This document shows positions 7,709 to 17,442 of a stretch of DNA of 64,000 nt, one piece after another (within the stretch, counting starts at the first letter, position 1; the number at the start of each line of letters is the position of its first letter). The DNA lies in the NCBI GenBank assembly GCA_945870025.1, contig CAMBQN010000007.1, forward strand, positions 49,927 through 113,926, in the 5' to 3' direction. Under the pieces are notes generated by a model that worked only from the letters and a program-made list of their open reading frames with translations, was not told where the DNA came from and searched no databases. The position numbers and the translations under genes are program-made. The stretch comes from Akkermansia muciniphila (GTDB taxonomy: Bacteria; Verrucomicrobiota; Kiritimatiellia; RFP12; JAAYNR01).

Positions 7709-8887
7709 CTATTCACCCCGGGCTGCGCGCGGGTGGCCGTCCGAAGATTCCGACTCGCCCTGGCCCCTGGCGCGCTTAATCTTAGCGAGCAGGCTCATGA
7801 ATCGCTCATGGATCAACTCGCACTCTCCCACGACGAGGCCGAACTTTTGGTTAAAGATAAAATACGCGAACAGCGCCGGGATGGCCACCATCAACGCCGT
7901 CGCCGTTGAGAACAGTTTAACGCGGATACCGGCGGCAAGGAGTGAAGCCTTGGCGGCACCGCTGGTTCCAGCGACGCCCTCGAATACGAGCACCATGCCG
8001 ACGATGGTTCCGAGCAGGCCGAGCAGCGGCGCCGCCACGGCAATCAGGTTCATGGCGCGGATCGGAATACGCAGGCGGTTGATGTGCGCTCCCGTGGCGA
8101 CCTCCACCCGACTGCGCACGTCGGCCAGACTTCCATCATCGAAATCATGGGCCATGTGGCGGCAGATGAAGGGCATCAGCCCCTTGGCGCCCGTTGACAA
8201 CTCCTCAAACTGGCCCAAATCGCCCTTCCGCAGCGCGGCCTCTGCGGCAGCCACGAAATCGACCGGGCACTGCGCCTTCCGACGGTAGATCAGGCAGCCA
8301 TTGGCGCAAAGAATCACCAGGACGACGAACAAGAAGGCGATGGGATGCAGAAACGGCCCGCCCTGCAGATAAAGGTCCAGCAGCGTGGTGCGCGTGATGA
8401 TGGTTTTGGGACCCGCGCCCGAAACGAGCAGCCACCGGCGTGCCGGATCGCTCTGGCCAGCGATTCGCTGGGCGGTGAAAAGACCGCCTTTGGCGCTCTT
8501 CTGCTTGACGGCGACGATCTTGTAGGCCGTCTCCTCGTTCTTATAAAGATCGCCGACTTGCAGCGTGGTGATGTCGGTCTCGGTCCGGATTTCGAACGTC
8601 TTCAGATCGCCGGCCTTCTGGCCCAAATCGCCGCGCAGAATCTTTTCCGCCTCTTCCTGGTTGCCACCGTCGGCCTTGTCGCCAGAGGGCAGCATGTCCT
8701 CCAGCACGGCATCCTTCGCGCCAAGCGCGGCCTTCTCCGTTAAGGCCGTCTTAGCCTCCTTAGCCGGTGCTGGCGCGAGGGTGCTCTTCGTCTCCTTGGC
8801 CGGTGCTGGTGCCTGCGCCCTGACGGACGGAGACCCAAAAACCAAAGCCGCCAGAACCACAGCCACTATCACGAATCTATGCTTCAT
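7709..8887 (-). CDS. ExbB/TolQ/MotA-family proton channel protein with periplasmic N-terminal domain
   Basis: 392 residues from the ATG at 8887, with AAGGAG nine bases upstream. It begins with a signal-peptide-like segment (to about residue 25), then a Lys/Ala/Pro-rich stretch and a periplasmic region of ~150 residues. Three helices follow, at about 180-200, 290-312 and 333-353. The MotA/TolQ/ExbB channel core is recognisable in APLLGLLGTIVGMVLVFEG and STATALMVAIPALFAYF. The long N-terminal extension resembles ExbB versions of PVC and Bacteroidetes rather than the ~240-residue enterobacterial ExbB. It should form the proton channel with the adjacent ExbD. The operon order is TPR, TPR, exbB, exbD, alpha-toroid. 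Confidence 0.92.
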   Translation of the reverse strand: MKHRFVIVAVVLAALVFGSPSVRAQAPAPAKETKSTLAPAPAKEAKTALTEKAALGAKDAVLEDMLPSGDKADGGNQEEAEKILRGDLGQKAGDLKTFEIRTETDITTLQVGDLYKNEETAYKIVAVKQKSAKGGLFTAQRIAGQSDPARRWLLVSGAGPKTIITRTTLLDLYLQGGPFLHPIAFLFVVLVILCANGCLIYRRKAQCPVDFVAAAEAALRKGDLGQFEELSTGAKGLMPFICRHMAHDFDDGSLADVRSRVEVATGAHINRLRIPIRAMNLIAVAAPLLGLLGTIVGMVLVFEGVAGTSGAAKASLLAAGIRVKLFSTATALMVAIPALFAYFIFNQKFGLVVGECELIHERFMSLLAKIKRARGQGESESSDGHPRAARGE

Positions 8888-8976
8888 GCTTCCGTTCTCC
8901 TTCCGCGCGTTCGCGCTACCCACACTGCTGCGGCGTGAAGCCGCATCTCTCTTCCGTCATGGCGCCCGGAAACCGG

Positions 8977-11900
8977 CTATCGAGCCGACCCCGCTTCCGC
9001 CTCCATCACTTTGCGGCGCAATTGCTGCGCCTGCTCAACACATTCACGGTCCGCCCGTGGAAATTCACGCAACAGCTGATCCAGAAAGCCTCGTGCGGCG
9101 GCCCATTCCTTTTTCTCGATGGCGCAGCGACCGGCCTCCAGCAATGCAGGCTCCGAAGGAAACATTTCCACACTCTTGCGCAGCAGGGCGAAGCCCCCGG
9201 ACAGGTCGGGCGGCTTGGCGCCGAGTTTCCGCATCCCAAGCCGGTAGTACGCCTCGGCTTTGACGTCCGGATACGTATCGGCCTGCGTCAGCTCACGGAG
9301 CGTCCTCTCGCCCGCTTCCACCTGTCCTTGGCCGATCTGCGCCAGTGCTTTGCACAGGTCCATGAAGGAACGCCGCAGGCCATCGGGATACTTCGCCACA
9401 TACATCGTGTAGTATCGCGCGACGGGTTCCCAATCCGAGAGCTTGACGAACGACCGGACGAGCTCCACGTAGGCATCTTCGCAGCCCTTATAATCCGCGT
9501 GATCCTTAATCAGCCGGTCCAGCACTACTTGACCGTCCTTAACCTGACCGAGATTCATCCGGCAGCGGCCCAGCGTAAACAAAGCATCGGCGCGGTTGGA
9601 GCTTTCGCGCAGGGAGGCGTCGGTCAGGAACGGCAGCAGCGTGGTTGCGCACAGTTCCCATTGCTCTTTCTGCTTGTAGAGGTAGCCCAGGCCGAAACGG
9701 ATCTGCGCCACATCCCAGCCCTCCGGAGCCGTCATGCGAATACCATTCCAACTGCTTTTCTTACGCAGACGAGCCTCAGGAGGAACAACGGTACCCAGCT
9801 TCACGCTGGCGGCGGATGGCTGGATGTACTCGTCAAGGAGCGCGGCGTAGGCGTCGGCTGCATCGTTGTACAATTCGGCCTGCGTACCGTAGTGCCCCAC
9901 CATTTGCAGGGCGGCCGCTCTGAACTTCGAGTCGCGCAGGCCATCCAGATATCCGCGAAAAGCGTCCACCATGGCCACTGCGTCGTTCGCCAAGACGTAT
10001 TCGCGGCCCACGGCAAATGCGGCCATGAAGAAGAACTCGTCCCGGGCGAACTTTCCGTTTATTCCGGCCTGGGACGGGACATCAGCCGCGGGGTACAGTT
10101 TCAAGTACTGCTGATACATCTCTGCCGCGCGCCGGTGGTTACCCGCGTCAGCCGACAGTTGCGCAGCCTTTAACACCGCCACGCGGACAAAGGGCACGGC
10201 GTTAGGGTTGTGCACCCAGGGGTAGAAACCGCTTTGAAAAGCCTTGGATCCGAAATCGAGCGATGTGTTGACCATCTGCGTCCACAAGTCGCGTCCGAGT
10301 TCCTCCTTCTTCGGCGGCGGCAGATCGGCAAGCTTCACACCCGTGATCAGCGACAGATACGTCGCCTCTGCCACGCGCGGGTTATTGAAATTCTGGTTGG
10401 CCATCACCCATCGGTACGCCTTGAGCATGTTGACCGTGTGCCCTTGGCTGCGCCAGCATTGCGCCTCGCGCAGGCCCGCCTCGTAAACTTGATCCAGAAC
10501 GGGACCCCCCTTGACCTTCTTCTCCCATCCGGCCACCACCACGCCATCGACCGTCTGGGTCGGGCCGTATATCCGCACAAAGTCCTTGTACGTTTTGGCC
10601 GCCTCGGACAGGCGCCCCTTCAGGAAAAACATTTCAGCGAGATTGAAACGCGCGTCCCGACTCTCCTCGCTTTGAGGCGGATTCTTGTCGATGATCTGCT
10701 GCATCAGATCGATGACCTCAGTCTCCATGTCCTTGCTCGTTGCGGTGGCCTTTAGGCCCGACATGTAGTCGGCAGGCTTGCGGCGTTGGGCCTTTGGATC
10801 CTGAGAGGTCAGCAAAAACAGTTTCTTGTAGGTATCGAACGACTTGCGGTCATCGCCCACGCGACCGGCGAGCAGGGCCAAAGCCTCCAGCGCTTCCACG
10901 CGGAACGGCGACACAGGCGCCGCCTCCAGCGCCTCTTCCAGCAACTGGATGCCGATTTTCATTTTGCCGACCCTATCCGGCTCCGTTTCCTGCATATAGG
11001 CATACAGGCTGCCCATGCGAATCCGGATATAGGCACCTAGATCCTGCTGCGCGAGGACGTCTGCGGGGTACCGGGTGAGCAAGGACGAATACTCGTCCAG
11101 GAAGGGTTTGATCTGTGTCCATGCTATGGTCACGAAAGCCGTGCCTTCGCTCTTGGCCGCCGCTTGTCTCTCTTTCTGAAATTTAAACAGCTTCTGATCC
11201 ATCAGATTGATTTCAAACTGCAGTGCCATCAGCGTGCGGGGATTTTCGGCGATGCGCTGGCGGATAAAGGCGATTTCCTCTTCAGAATCAAACACAACGG
11301 CGCCGTCGTTGTTCATCTTGGACTGACATTTCATGAGGCGGCTGATGAGATTAATCTTGGATCCGATTTTCCGCAACTGGGCGTAGAGATCGTAGGCGCT
11401 GCTCCATTTCTCCTGCTGCATCAGGTACTCGGCCGAAAAAAACAGACTCTGTTCCAGAATCTCCTGCTGGCGCTGGGTGAGTCCATCGCGCGCCTTGGCG
11501 GCGGCCTGTTCATACAGGGCGAAGGCCCGATCCGGCTTGTTCAGCGTCTTACGGCAGATTTGGGCCGCCTCGAACAGCGCCTCGCAGGTCACCACGGTGT
11601 CATGAGTCGCCTGCGGCATCTTGGAAAGAGCCTCCAAGCGCTCCACCGCTGCGTCATACTTTTCGGAATCGCGGAAACAAAGGGCAATAATAAATGCCGC
11701 ATCGAGCGCCTCTGGCGCGGTCTTGAAATCGCGGAGGACCTGCTGACAGAGATCGCCCGCGCTCTTATAGTTCTTCTGGCCGAAGTAGGCGCGCGCCAAA
11801 CGGATGAATAATTCCGGCACGCGCGGGTGTTCGGGGAACTGCATGGCGAACTCCTCGATGGAGTTCTTGGCCAGGTCGTACTTCTCGGCCTTTAGCCAGA

Positions 11901-12459
11901 CGACGGGTAGCTTGTAGGCCGCTTCCTTGGCATACGCTGAGCCCGGCTTGTTGCGCTGGATGATGAACAGCATGGCCGCCTCATCGTACCGGCCATTGAT
12001 CGTCAGGTAACTGGCTCGCAGGTTCTGGGCTTCGTCTTCGTACAGGCCGGTTCCCCCCTCCTTTAAAAACTTCTCCAGCGTGGCGGCGGCCTCCACATGC
12101 TTGGAATCAGCAGCCTGCCGCTTGGCCAAGCGCATGAAGCAGTCTGGGCGGTGCTTGCCCGTCGTTTTTTCTGCAGGGATGGCAAGCACTTGCTCGAACG
12201 CCACCGTGGCCCGATCAGACAGTCCGAGTCCGTCTAGATTGATCCCCATGCGATACAGAACCGCAGATCGCTGAATGTGATCAGGGTTCTCCTTCAGAAA
12301 CTGGTCATAGAGGTCAACCGCCTGCTGAAGGGCGCCGCCCTTCTCTGCCCGCTCGGCAGCGGCAACGGTTTCCTCGGGCGAAAGCGCGCGGGATGCCATG
12401 GGCAGCGCGGTGATCAGCAGGATCAGCGCACCTCGTCGAATGGTAGCGTAAACAGTCAT
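8977..12459 (-). CDS. secreted giant tetratricopeptide-repeat protein
   Basis: 1160 residues with an N-terminal signal peptide (hydrophobic core about 10-25, ending SRALS). The body is a continuous array of degenerate TPR helix pairs, for example AVDLYDQFLKENPD, ATVAFEQVLAIPA and DLYAQLRKIG. No catalytic motif is visible. The protein is expected in the periplasm or bound to the outer membrane as a protein-protein scaffold. Its start overlaps the stop of the preceding TPR gene by four bases (ATGA), implying translational coupling, and exbB follows 89 bases downstream. Similar TPR-ExbB-ExbD operons occur in the PVC group without an assigned function. Confidence 0.85.
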   Translation of the reverse strand: MTVYATIRRGALILLITALPMASRALSPEETVAAAERAEKGGALQQAVDLYDQFLKENPDHIQRSAVLYRMGINLDGLGLSDRATVAFEQVLAIPAEKTTGKHRPDCFMRLAKRQAADSKHVEAAATLEKFLKEGGTGLYEDEAQNLRASYLTINGRYDEAAMLFIIQRNKPGSAYAKEAAYKLPVVWLKAEKYDLAKNSIEEFAMQFPEHPRVPELFIRLARAYFGQKNYKSAGDLCQQVLRDFKTAPEALDAAFIIALCFRDSEKYDAAVERLEALSKMPQATHDTVVTCEALFEAAQICRKTLNKPDRAFALYEQAAAKARDGLTQRQQEILEQSLFFSAEYLMQQEKWSSAYDLYAQLRKIGSKINLISRLMKCQSKMNNDGAVVFDSEEEIAFIRQRIAENPRTLMALQFEINLMDQKLFKFQKERQAAAKSEGTAFVTIAWTQIKPFLDEYSSLLTRYPADVLAQQDLGAYIRIRMGSLYAYMQETEPDRVGKMKIGIQLLEEALEAAPVSPFRVEALEALALLAGRVGDDRKSFDTYKKLFLLTSQDPKAQRRKPADYMSGLKATATSKDMETEVIDLMQQIIDKNPPQSEESRDARFNLAEMFFLKGRLSEAAKTYKDFVRIYGPTQTVDGVVVAGWEKKVKGGPVLDQVYEAGLREAQCWRSQGHTVNMLKAYRWVMANQNFNNPRVAEATYLSLITGVKLADLPPPKKEELGRDLWTQMVNTSLDFGSKAFQSGFYPWVHNPNAVPFVRVAVLKAAQLSADAGNHRRAAEMYQQYLKLYPAADVPSQAGINGKFARDEFFFMAAFAVGREYVLANDAVAMVDAFRGYLDGLRDSKFRAAALQMVGHYGTQAELYNDAADAYAALLDEYIQPSAASVKLGTVVPPEARLRKKSSWNGIRMTAPEGWDVAQIRFGLGYLYKQKEQWELCATTLLPFLTDASLRESSNRADALFTLGRCRMNLGQVKDGQVVLDRLIKDHADYKGCEDAYVELVRSFVKLSDWEPVARYYTMYVAKYPDGLRRSFMDLCKALAQIGQGQVEAGERTLRELTQADTYPDVKAEAYYRLGMRKLGAKPPDLSGGFALLRKSVEMFPSEPALLEAGRCAIEKKEWAAARGFLDQLLREFPRADRECVEQAQQLRRKVMEAEAGSAR

Positions 12460-15400
12460 GGACCTCTGACTCCTCCCCCATTGGCTTTCTCTTGGTAAAG
12501 CGGATCCTGTCTGGCCAGAGCGGCGTAGGCCGAAGCGGGATACCGAGTGACCAGTTCATTCAAACGCCGGAACGCGGCATCGGAATCGCCGGCGGCCTTC
12601 AGACAGCCAGCCAGCATATAGGTGGCCTTCACGGTGGGTTCCACGGACTTGGTGGTAAAGAGCAGTTGTTCCAGGCACTCGCGCGCCTTGGGAAGCGCAT
12701 TCGCCGCAAGATGGATCTTGGCCGACTCGTAGAGCGCTTCAGCCGCCAGGAATGAGTCCGGCGACTCGCTGGCGAGGTCGAATTTCTCCAGCGCAGACAC
12801 GGTATTGCTTTCGACCAAATCCGCCCGGCCCTGGCTGTAGTAGATCCAGGTGGCCCGAGCCAGATCGTTGAGGTTCATCTCGGCGCGCTCCGCCGCCGTG
12901 GACTTCTCATACCCAGCCAGAAAAGCGGCCTCGTCCGGAGGAAGCGGCTTGCGGAGGCGCGGCGGCTTGCTCAGCGCGAACTCGATCCAGTACGCCGACA
13001 TGACATAAATGGACCGTCGATTCGGTGCGGTTTCGCTCTGGAGATTGTCCCGAAAGAGGGCCAGGGCATCCCGTTCGCGGTGGTCCATCTGCAGGTACGT
13101 CTGCGCCAGTGCTTCCCGGATTTTGACCTTTTCTTCGGGATCCTGCGTGCCGGCCATAGCACTCGTCAAGCTCGTTTCGGCGTTCAAATAGTTGCACAGA
13201 TCGAAGTGCACACGGCCCATCTCGTAGTCCAGTCGGAACGGTTCCACCTGGTCCCCCGCTCGGGTCTTGATCTCCTGCAGCGTTTCCAGCACGGCGCCGT
13301 AATCCCGCAATCCCTTTTGAATGTCCAGCTTGAGTTTGAGCGCGTCGAGCAAGCGCGCGGACTTCGGGAAGCGGGTCAAAAGCGTTTGGACGTTTTCGAC
13401 AGCTTCACGCATCAGATTGTCTTCCTTATAAACCAGCGCCATCCGATAATAAGCCTTTTCGGCCACGGCCTTGTCTCCGTTATCGGTGCGCAGATCCAGA
13501 GCCTGATTCACCATCACCTGGTGAATCAGATCAATGCACGGCACGCCGGAGAAGGAATCCTGGTTAATCGGCGAGGTCCCTTGGACACTGGGGTCCAGTC
13601 CGAGCTCGATGTTGGCGTTGAATCGGATGAAACGCAAGAAATCGCCTTCCAGTGTGGCGTCCGTGAATTTGCCGCTGGCCTTGCGGGACAGGGTGAAGAG
13701 GGTGTCGTAACTCAGGCGCGACTTCACCTCGTCCAGCGTGGGAATCGGGGGATTGCCTTCCGGCTTGAAGAGGACCACCTTTTCCTCGGAGGCCATCGCG
13801 TAGTATTTGACCGCTTCGCGATACTTACGATCGATTTCAAACAAGCGCCCCAGCCAGAAACAGGCGTCGTAGTAATGGGCGAATGAGGGGTTGTCGTACG
13901 TTTTGAGATACTCGCGCAGCAGGAGCCTCATCTTCTCGTAGTCCTTGAGAATATACAAGTTGACGGCAATATTGAACATGGCGTCTTCGGCGTACACCGA
14001 GTCGGCGCCGAGCTTGCGCAGTTCGTCAAAGCAATCGATCGACTCCATCAACAGTTCACGACTGTAGTCCCGCGCCACCACCTGATAGCGCAAGCCCACG
14101 GCTTCGACGGCCATGTCCAGAGCCATCCGGCAGGTAATGATCTTGTCCCCAGGCGTGTTGAGAAAACTCTTGAATTCATGTGACAACGCCTCGTCCTTCT
14201 GCAAGCCGGGACTCCACAGCGCCCTGCCGCCCGTCACTTCCTCCACCCGTTTGAGAACGCCGAACAGCATGGTCGGCCCGCGGTGCACGGACGCAAACGA
14301 TCCATACGGCAGGGCGAGCGCCGGGAATCGTTCGCGCTGACGCGAGAAAATCTCCAAGACTCGGACGTCACTCTCCCGCCCTCCTTCTTCGACCTTCGGC
14401 ATCCACGTCGGTGTGCCACCTGAAAAGCCGAGGTCAAAATTCACGTCGTATTCCTTCATATCCACGATGTTGGACAGGGTTGTTGCGAGGGTGGCCGTGG
14501 CCCACCACGTCCGGATCGTTTCCCGCGGGATCATTTTCTGTTTGAGCGACGTTTCAACCGATCCGGGGGCCGGGTTCGACGCCCAAACGAAAGGGACTTC
14601 AAACTCCCGCGACACGCGGGCGATGGCGTCCGCCGCAGACAGGCTCGGTCCTTCATTCTCCCAAAGAATGCGTTTTTTCACCTGAAAGGGCGGATAGGTG
14701 TCCAGCACGGGCAGATCCGCCGCCGTGCGAATAATGGAACGCGGCTGAATCATGAACGCGATGCTGGTACTCTTGTCGCGACGCTCGATCAATTTCCGTC
14801 CCCCTCGCCCGTAGCTCAGGCCGGCCAGGTGCAAGAGCTGCATCACTTGATTGCGATCCATGTTGGACTTGTGCGCGACAGCCCGGTAGGTGCGTCCCGC
14901 TGTATCGTGAAATCCGTGGTCGTCCTGCCAATCGGCGGTGATGATGGCCAGTTGCTGATAAACGGGATCGTTGCCGTACTGGGTTTCGCTGGCGGCATAG
15001 CGTTTCTCACCGGCATCGCGCACGGCTTGAACGTTGGACTTGAGCATGGCTTCGATCATCGCATACTCGATGTCCCGCGCGCTGTCGGTCTTCGGATCGG
15101 TGATCAGTCGCGTGGCCTCGGTGAGGTACGTGATCGCCCGTTCCCCGCTGCCGCCTTCAACCATACGGACCGGTTCCACGTTTCCGTTCAGGCGCTTCGT
15201 GCTGGCACCGGCCGGGAGGCTGCCGAGTTCAGCGCGCGCGAGCAGATACAGGGCGCGCTGGCGCATTTCGTTCCAGCGCTCGGGAGTGACGTCGGTAAAG
15301 GCCTTCTGGCTTTGCACGAGGGGCAGGCAGGCCTTGGCACAGGCGGCCCAGTTCGGCGCCTGGGTCAACGCTTTGGTCTGAGGATCGTACGTGGGCCGGC

Positions 15401-16916
15401 TCGCGTGCTGGGCCAGCGCGAGCAGCGCCTGAGCCGCCTCGCTGGAACCGGGCTTCTCCTTGGCGATCTTTTCCCATGCGGCAAGCTGTGCTTCGATGGA
15501 ACTATCGGTCGCCACGATGACTCCCTTACTGCGCAATGCGTCGATCAGGGCTTTGGCCTTCTTGGCTACGTCGGTGAGCGGATACTTGTTTATCAATTCT
15601 TGGAAGTATTCGCCGGATTTGATCAGGAGTGCCTGTCGGCGCTTCTTATCCGGCAACGTCTTCTCATCTTCAATCAACTCGTAGACGACAATGGCCTCGG
15701 CTCGCTCTTTCAAGACCACACCTAAACCGAACAGGGCGGCGGCCGCAAAGCGGGGATCCTTGACCGACACCAGGTAGTGCTTTTCGGCGTTCACGCCATC
15801 CTGCTGGTCGCGGTAAATTTCGGCCAACCCCTGTTGGGCCTGCATGTAAGAAGCCGATTTCTCCGGGATCTTCTTCAGGAGTTCCTTGGCCTTCTCCAGG
15901 TTGGGCTTGGGGATGTCGCGCCAGCAGAACGCCAGCAGCAAATACATGGAGTTCTTCGTCTCGCCTTCGGGAGTCCGCCCCAGTACCTCATCGGACAGTT
16001 GAATCGTCGCCTCTTTGGGATCTTGCGTCTGGTACGCGATCTGCGCCAACATGTACTTGGCTTGCGCCACCAGATCCTCCGTGCGGGAGACGTTATACAG
16101 CCACTTCGTGGCCTCGCCCCATTGCTTCTGCTCCATGTAAAACTTCCCGATCTGGAGCGCCATCCCATCCACCCCCTGAGCCAAATCGGTCGGCACGGCC
16201 ATGTTCTTGGTCTCCATGCTCGTAATCAAAACGCGCATTTCATGCACGGCGGTGACGAACAGGGCAATAGCCTTCTGCTGTTCATTCGCCTCGATATACA
16301 CATCACCCAGCGACTGCGCGGCCAAGACGGCGTTGTAGTAGCCGTACCGTTCCGTGTTGGCCGTGATCTTCTTGTAAATCTCCTCCATCTTCTTGATCTT
16401 GTCAGCCCTCGGAATGGGTGAATCCTGCGCGATCCGCATCTGAATGATCGCCAAGTTTCCGACCCGGCTGTCGTCTGGATATTTCCGCAAGAAATTATCA
16501 ATGCGCTCCGTCGCGCTGTTCAGATCACCCAGACGGTAGTCCACGAGGGCCAACCGAGACTCACAAATAATCTTCGTCTTCTGGGTGGTCTGGCGCGGCA
16601 GGGCACGCGCATAGAACGTGCGCGCCTTGCCATAATCTCTGAGCTGGTAGTAAGACTCGCCCAGCATTCGCAACTCGACGGGGGAGTTGTCATCCCGCTG
16701 CCGTTCCACCGCCGACTCCAAAGTCTTGACGGCTTCCGAATACTGCCCGCGATTCATCAGATCGGTGGCCGTCGCCACCTCCCGTTCATCCGCCAGACAC
16801 GGCAGCACGACCATCGCCATCGTGCCCACCACGCTCGCTAACACGGTCCATCGAACGTAAAATCGTTTTTCGGTCGGCCCGCGCCTGCGGGAATAGACAT
16901 GAAGGACATTACTCAC
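12456..16916 (-). CDS. secreted giant tetratricopeptide-repeat protein, first gene of ExbBD operon
   Basis: 1486 residues from the GTG at 16916. The Shine-Dalgarno is weak and the start is inferred from position; no nearby in-frame ATG exists. The signal peptide has its hydrophobic core near residues 23-41 and ends CLADE. TPR units fill about residues 45-700 and 1000-1486. The centre (about 700-950) is different: it lacks clear TPRs and includes ALDMAVEAVGLRYQVVARDY, which recalls the short N-terminal domains of secretins and TonB-dependent receptors. Such a domain would fit a periplasmic partner of an Exb motor, but this is a weak resemblance. The promoter at 17099-17127 and a MITE lie upstream. 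Confidence 0.83.
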   Translation of the reverse strand: MSNVLHVYSRRRGPTEKRFYVRWTVLASVVGTMAMVVLPCLADEREVATATDLMNRGQYSEAVKTLESAVERQRDDNSPVELRMLGESYYQLRDYGKARTFYARALPRQTTQKTKIICESRLALVDYRLGDLNSATERIDNFLRKYPDDSRVGNLAIIQMRIAQDSPIPRADKIKKMEEIYKKITANTERYGYYNAVLAAQSLGDVYIEANEQQKAIALFVTAVHEMRVLITSMETKNMAVPTDLAQGVDGMALQIGKFYMEQKQWGEATKWLYNVSRTEDLVAQAKYMLAQIAYQTQDPKEATIQLSDEVLGRTPEGETKNSMYLLLAFCWRDIPKPNLEKAKELLKKIPEKSASYMQAQQGLAEIYRDQQDGVNAEKHYLVSVKDPRFAAAALFGLGVVLKERAEAIVVYELIEDEKTLPDKKRRQALLIKSGEYFQELINKYPLTDVAKKAKALIDALRSKGVIVATDSSIEAQLAAWEKIAKEKPGSSEAAQALLALAQHASRPTYDPQTKALTQAPNWAACAKACLPLVQSQKAFTDVTPERWNEMRQRALYLLARAELGSLPAGASTKRLNGNVEPVRMVEGGSGERAITYLTEATRLITDPKTDSARDIEYAMIEAMLKSNVQAVRDAGEKRYAASETQYGNDPVYQQLAIITADWQDDHGFHDTAGRTYRAVAHKSNMDRNQVMQLLHLAGLSYGRGGRKLIERRDKSTSIAFMIQPRSIIRTAADLPVLDTYPPFQVKKRILWENEGPSLSAADAIARVSREFEVPFVWASNPAPGSVETSLKQKMIPRETIRTWWATATLATTLSNIVDMKEYDVNFDLGFSGGTPTWMPKVEEGGRESDVRVLEIFSRQRERFPALALPYGSFASVHRGPTMLFGVLKRVEEVTGGRALWSPGLQKDEALSHEFKSFLNTPGDKIITCRMALDMAVEAVGLRYQVVARDYSRELLMESIDCFDELRKLGADSVYAEDAMFNIAVNLYILKDYEKMRLLLREYLKTYDNPSFAHYYDACFWLGRLFEIDRKYREAVKYYAMASEEKVVLFKPEGNPPIPTLDEVKSRLSYDTLFTLSRKASGKFTDATLEGDFLRFIRFNANIELGLDPSVQGTSPINQDSFSGVPCIDLIHQVMVNQALDLRTDNGDKAVAEKAYYRMALVYKEDNLMREAVENVQTLLTRFPKSARLLDALKLKLDIQKGLRDYGAVLETLQEIKTRAGDQVEPFRLDYEMGRVHFDLCNYLNAETSLTSAMAGTQDPEEKVKIREALAQTYLQMDHRERDALALFRDNLQSETAPNRRSIYVMSAYWIEFALSKPPRLRKPLPPDEAAFLAGYEKSTAAERAEMNLNDLARATWIYYSQGRADLVESNTVSALEKFDLASESPDSFLAAEALYESAKIHLAANALPKARECLEQLLFTTKSVEPTVKATYMLAGCLKAAGDSDAAFRRLNELVTRYPASAYAALARQDPLYQEKANGGGVRGP

Positions 16917-17098
16917 AGGTCAATAACCCTCTCTAATACGAATTCTCTATCACTTAACCCATAGCGGGGCTACACGGCGATTTCATAGCAAAATGCATGC
17001 CAAGATCCCAGGACGACAAGTGATCGTTGAAACGCCCCGAGGCTCGTGTGCTTCGCCATTTCACAGCACCTTGCCGCCCTAAAAATACGAAGGAGCTC

Positions 17099-17127
17099 AT
17101 AATCGCATTTCTCACGAACCTTGTCAA
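17099..17127 (-). promoter_or_regulatory. sigma-70 promoter of the TPR-ExbBD operon
   Basis: Read on the minus strand: TTGACA (17127-17122), 17-bp spacer, GATTAT (17104-17099). The -35 box is a perfect match. It lies about 180 bases upstream of the GTG at 16916, leaving a long 5' leader. A MITE is inserted only 11 bases upstream of the -35 box. Confidence 0.7.
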
Positions 17128-17146
17128 CGACCATTCCCGACACCAC

Positions 17147-17286
17147 AGCAATTCTAATTATGGCACATCTGTACAGTCGAAATCGAAATCGCTATCGCTA
17201 TCGGGGTCGAATTCCTTGCTTTCTCGTCGATTTCGGTCCCGATCCCGATTTGGATCCCGATAGCGGCTGTCATAATTAGAATTGCT
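17147..17286. mobile_element. 140-bp MITE with perfect terminal inverted repeats and target duplication
   Basis: The ends are AGCAATTCTAATTATG (17147-17162) and its exact reverse complement (17271-17286). The 8-bp flank GACACCAC occurs on both sides (17139-17146 and 17287-17294), a target-site duplication. Inside, hexamer-like units (TCGAAA, TCGCTA) on the left face ATCCCG-type units on the right, giving further internal complementarity. There is no coding capacity, so a transposase must act in trans. Partial relatives are at 18647-18690 (left end) and 28118-28158 (right end). Confidence 0.9.
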
Positions 17287-17442
17287 GACACCACCACCCT
17301 GTGGGGCAAATGAATCCAAATTCTGTTCGGTTCTCCGATTCCTGCAGAACTGCCTACTCTCGTATACACTTCGGCCAATCGGGCTGGTTCAGGGATCAGG
17401 GTTCAGTCGGCCTTCTCGCGGATGCGTTCCTCCGGCGGGGCC

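Larger units (their letters stand above)
16917..17442. other. intergenic region between the TPR operon and the URO-D gene
   Basis: Holds the promoter of the TPR/ExbBD operon (17099-17127) and a complete MITE (17147-17286), annotated separately. From 17295 to 17442 I see no gene. The URO-D gene reads toward this interval and no obvious terminator hairpin with T-run is visible. Confidence 0.6.

Noticed and set aside
8935..10173. Plus-strand frame of 412 codons over the TPR genes
   Set aside because: Antisense to a continuous TPR array with a signal peptide and coupled start; no ribosome site or motif.
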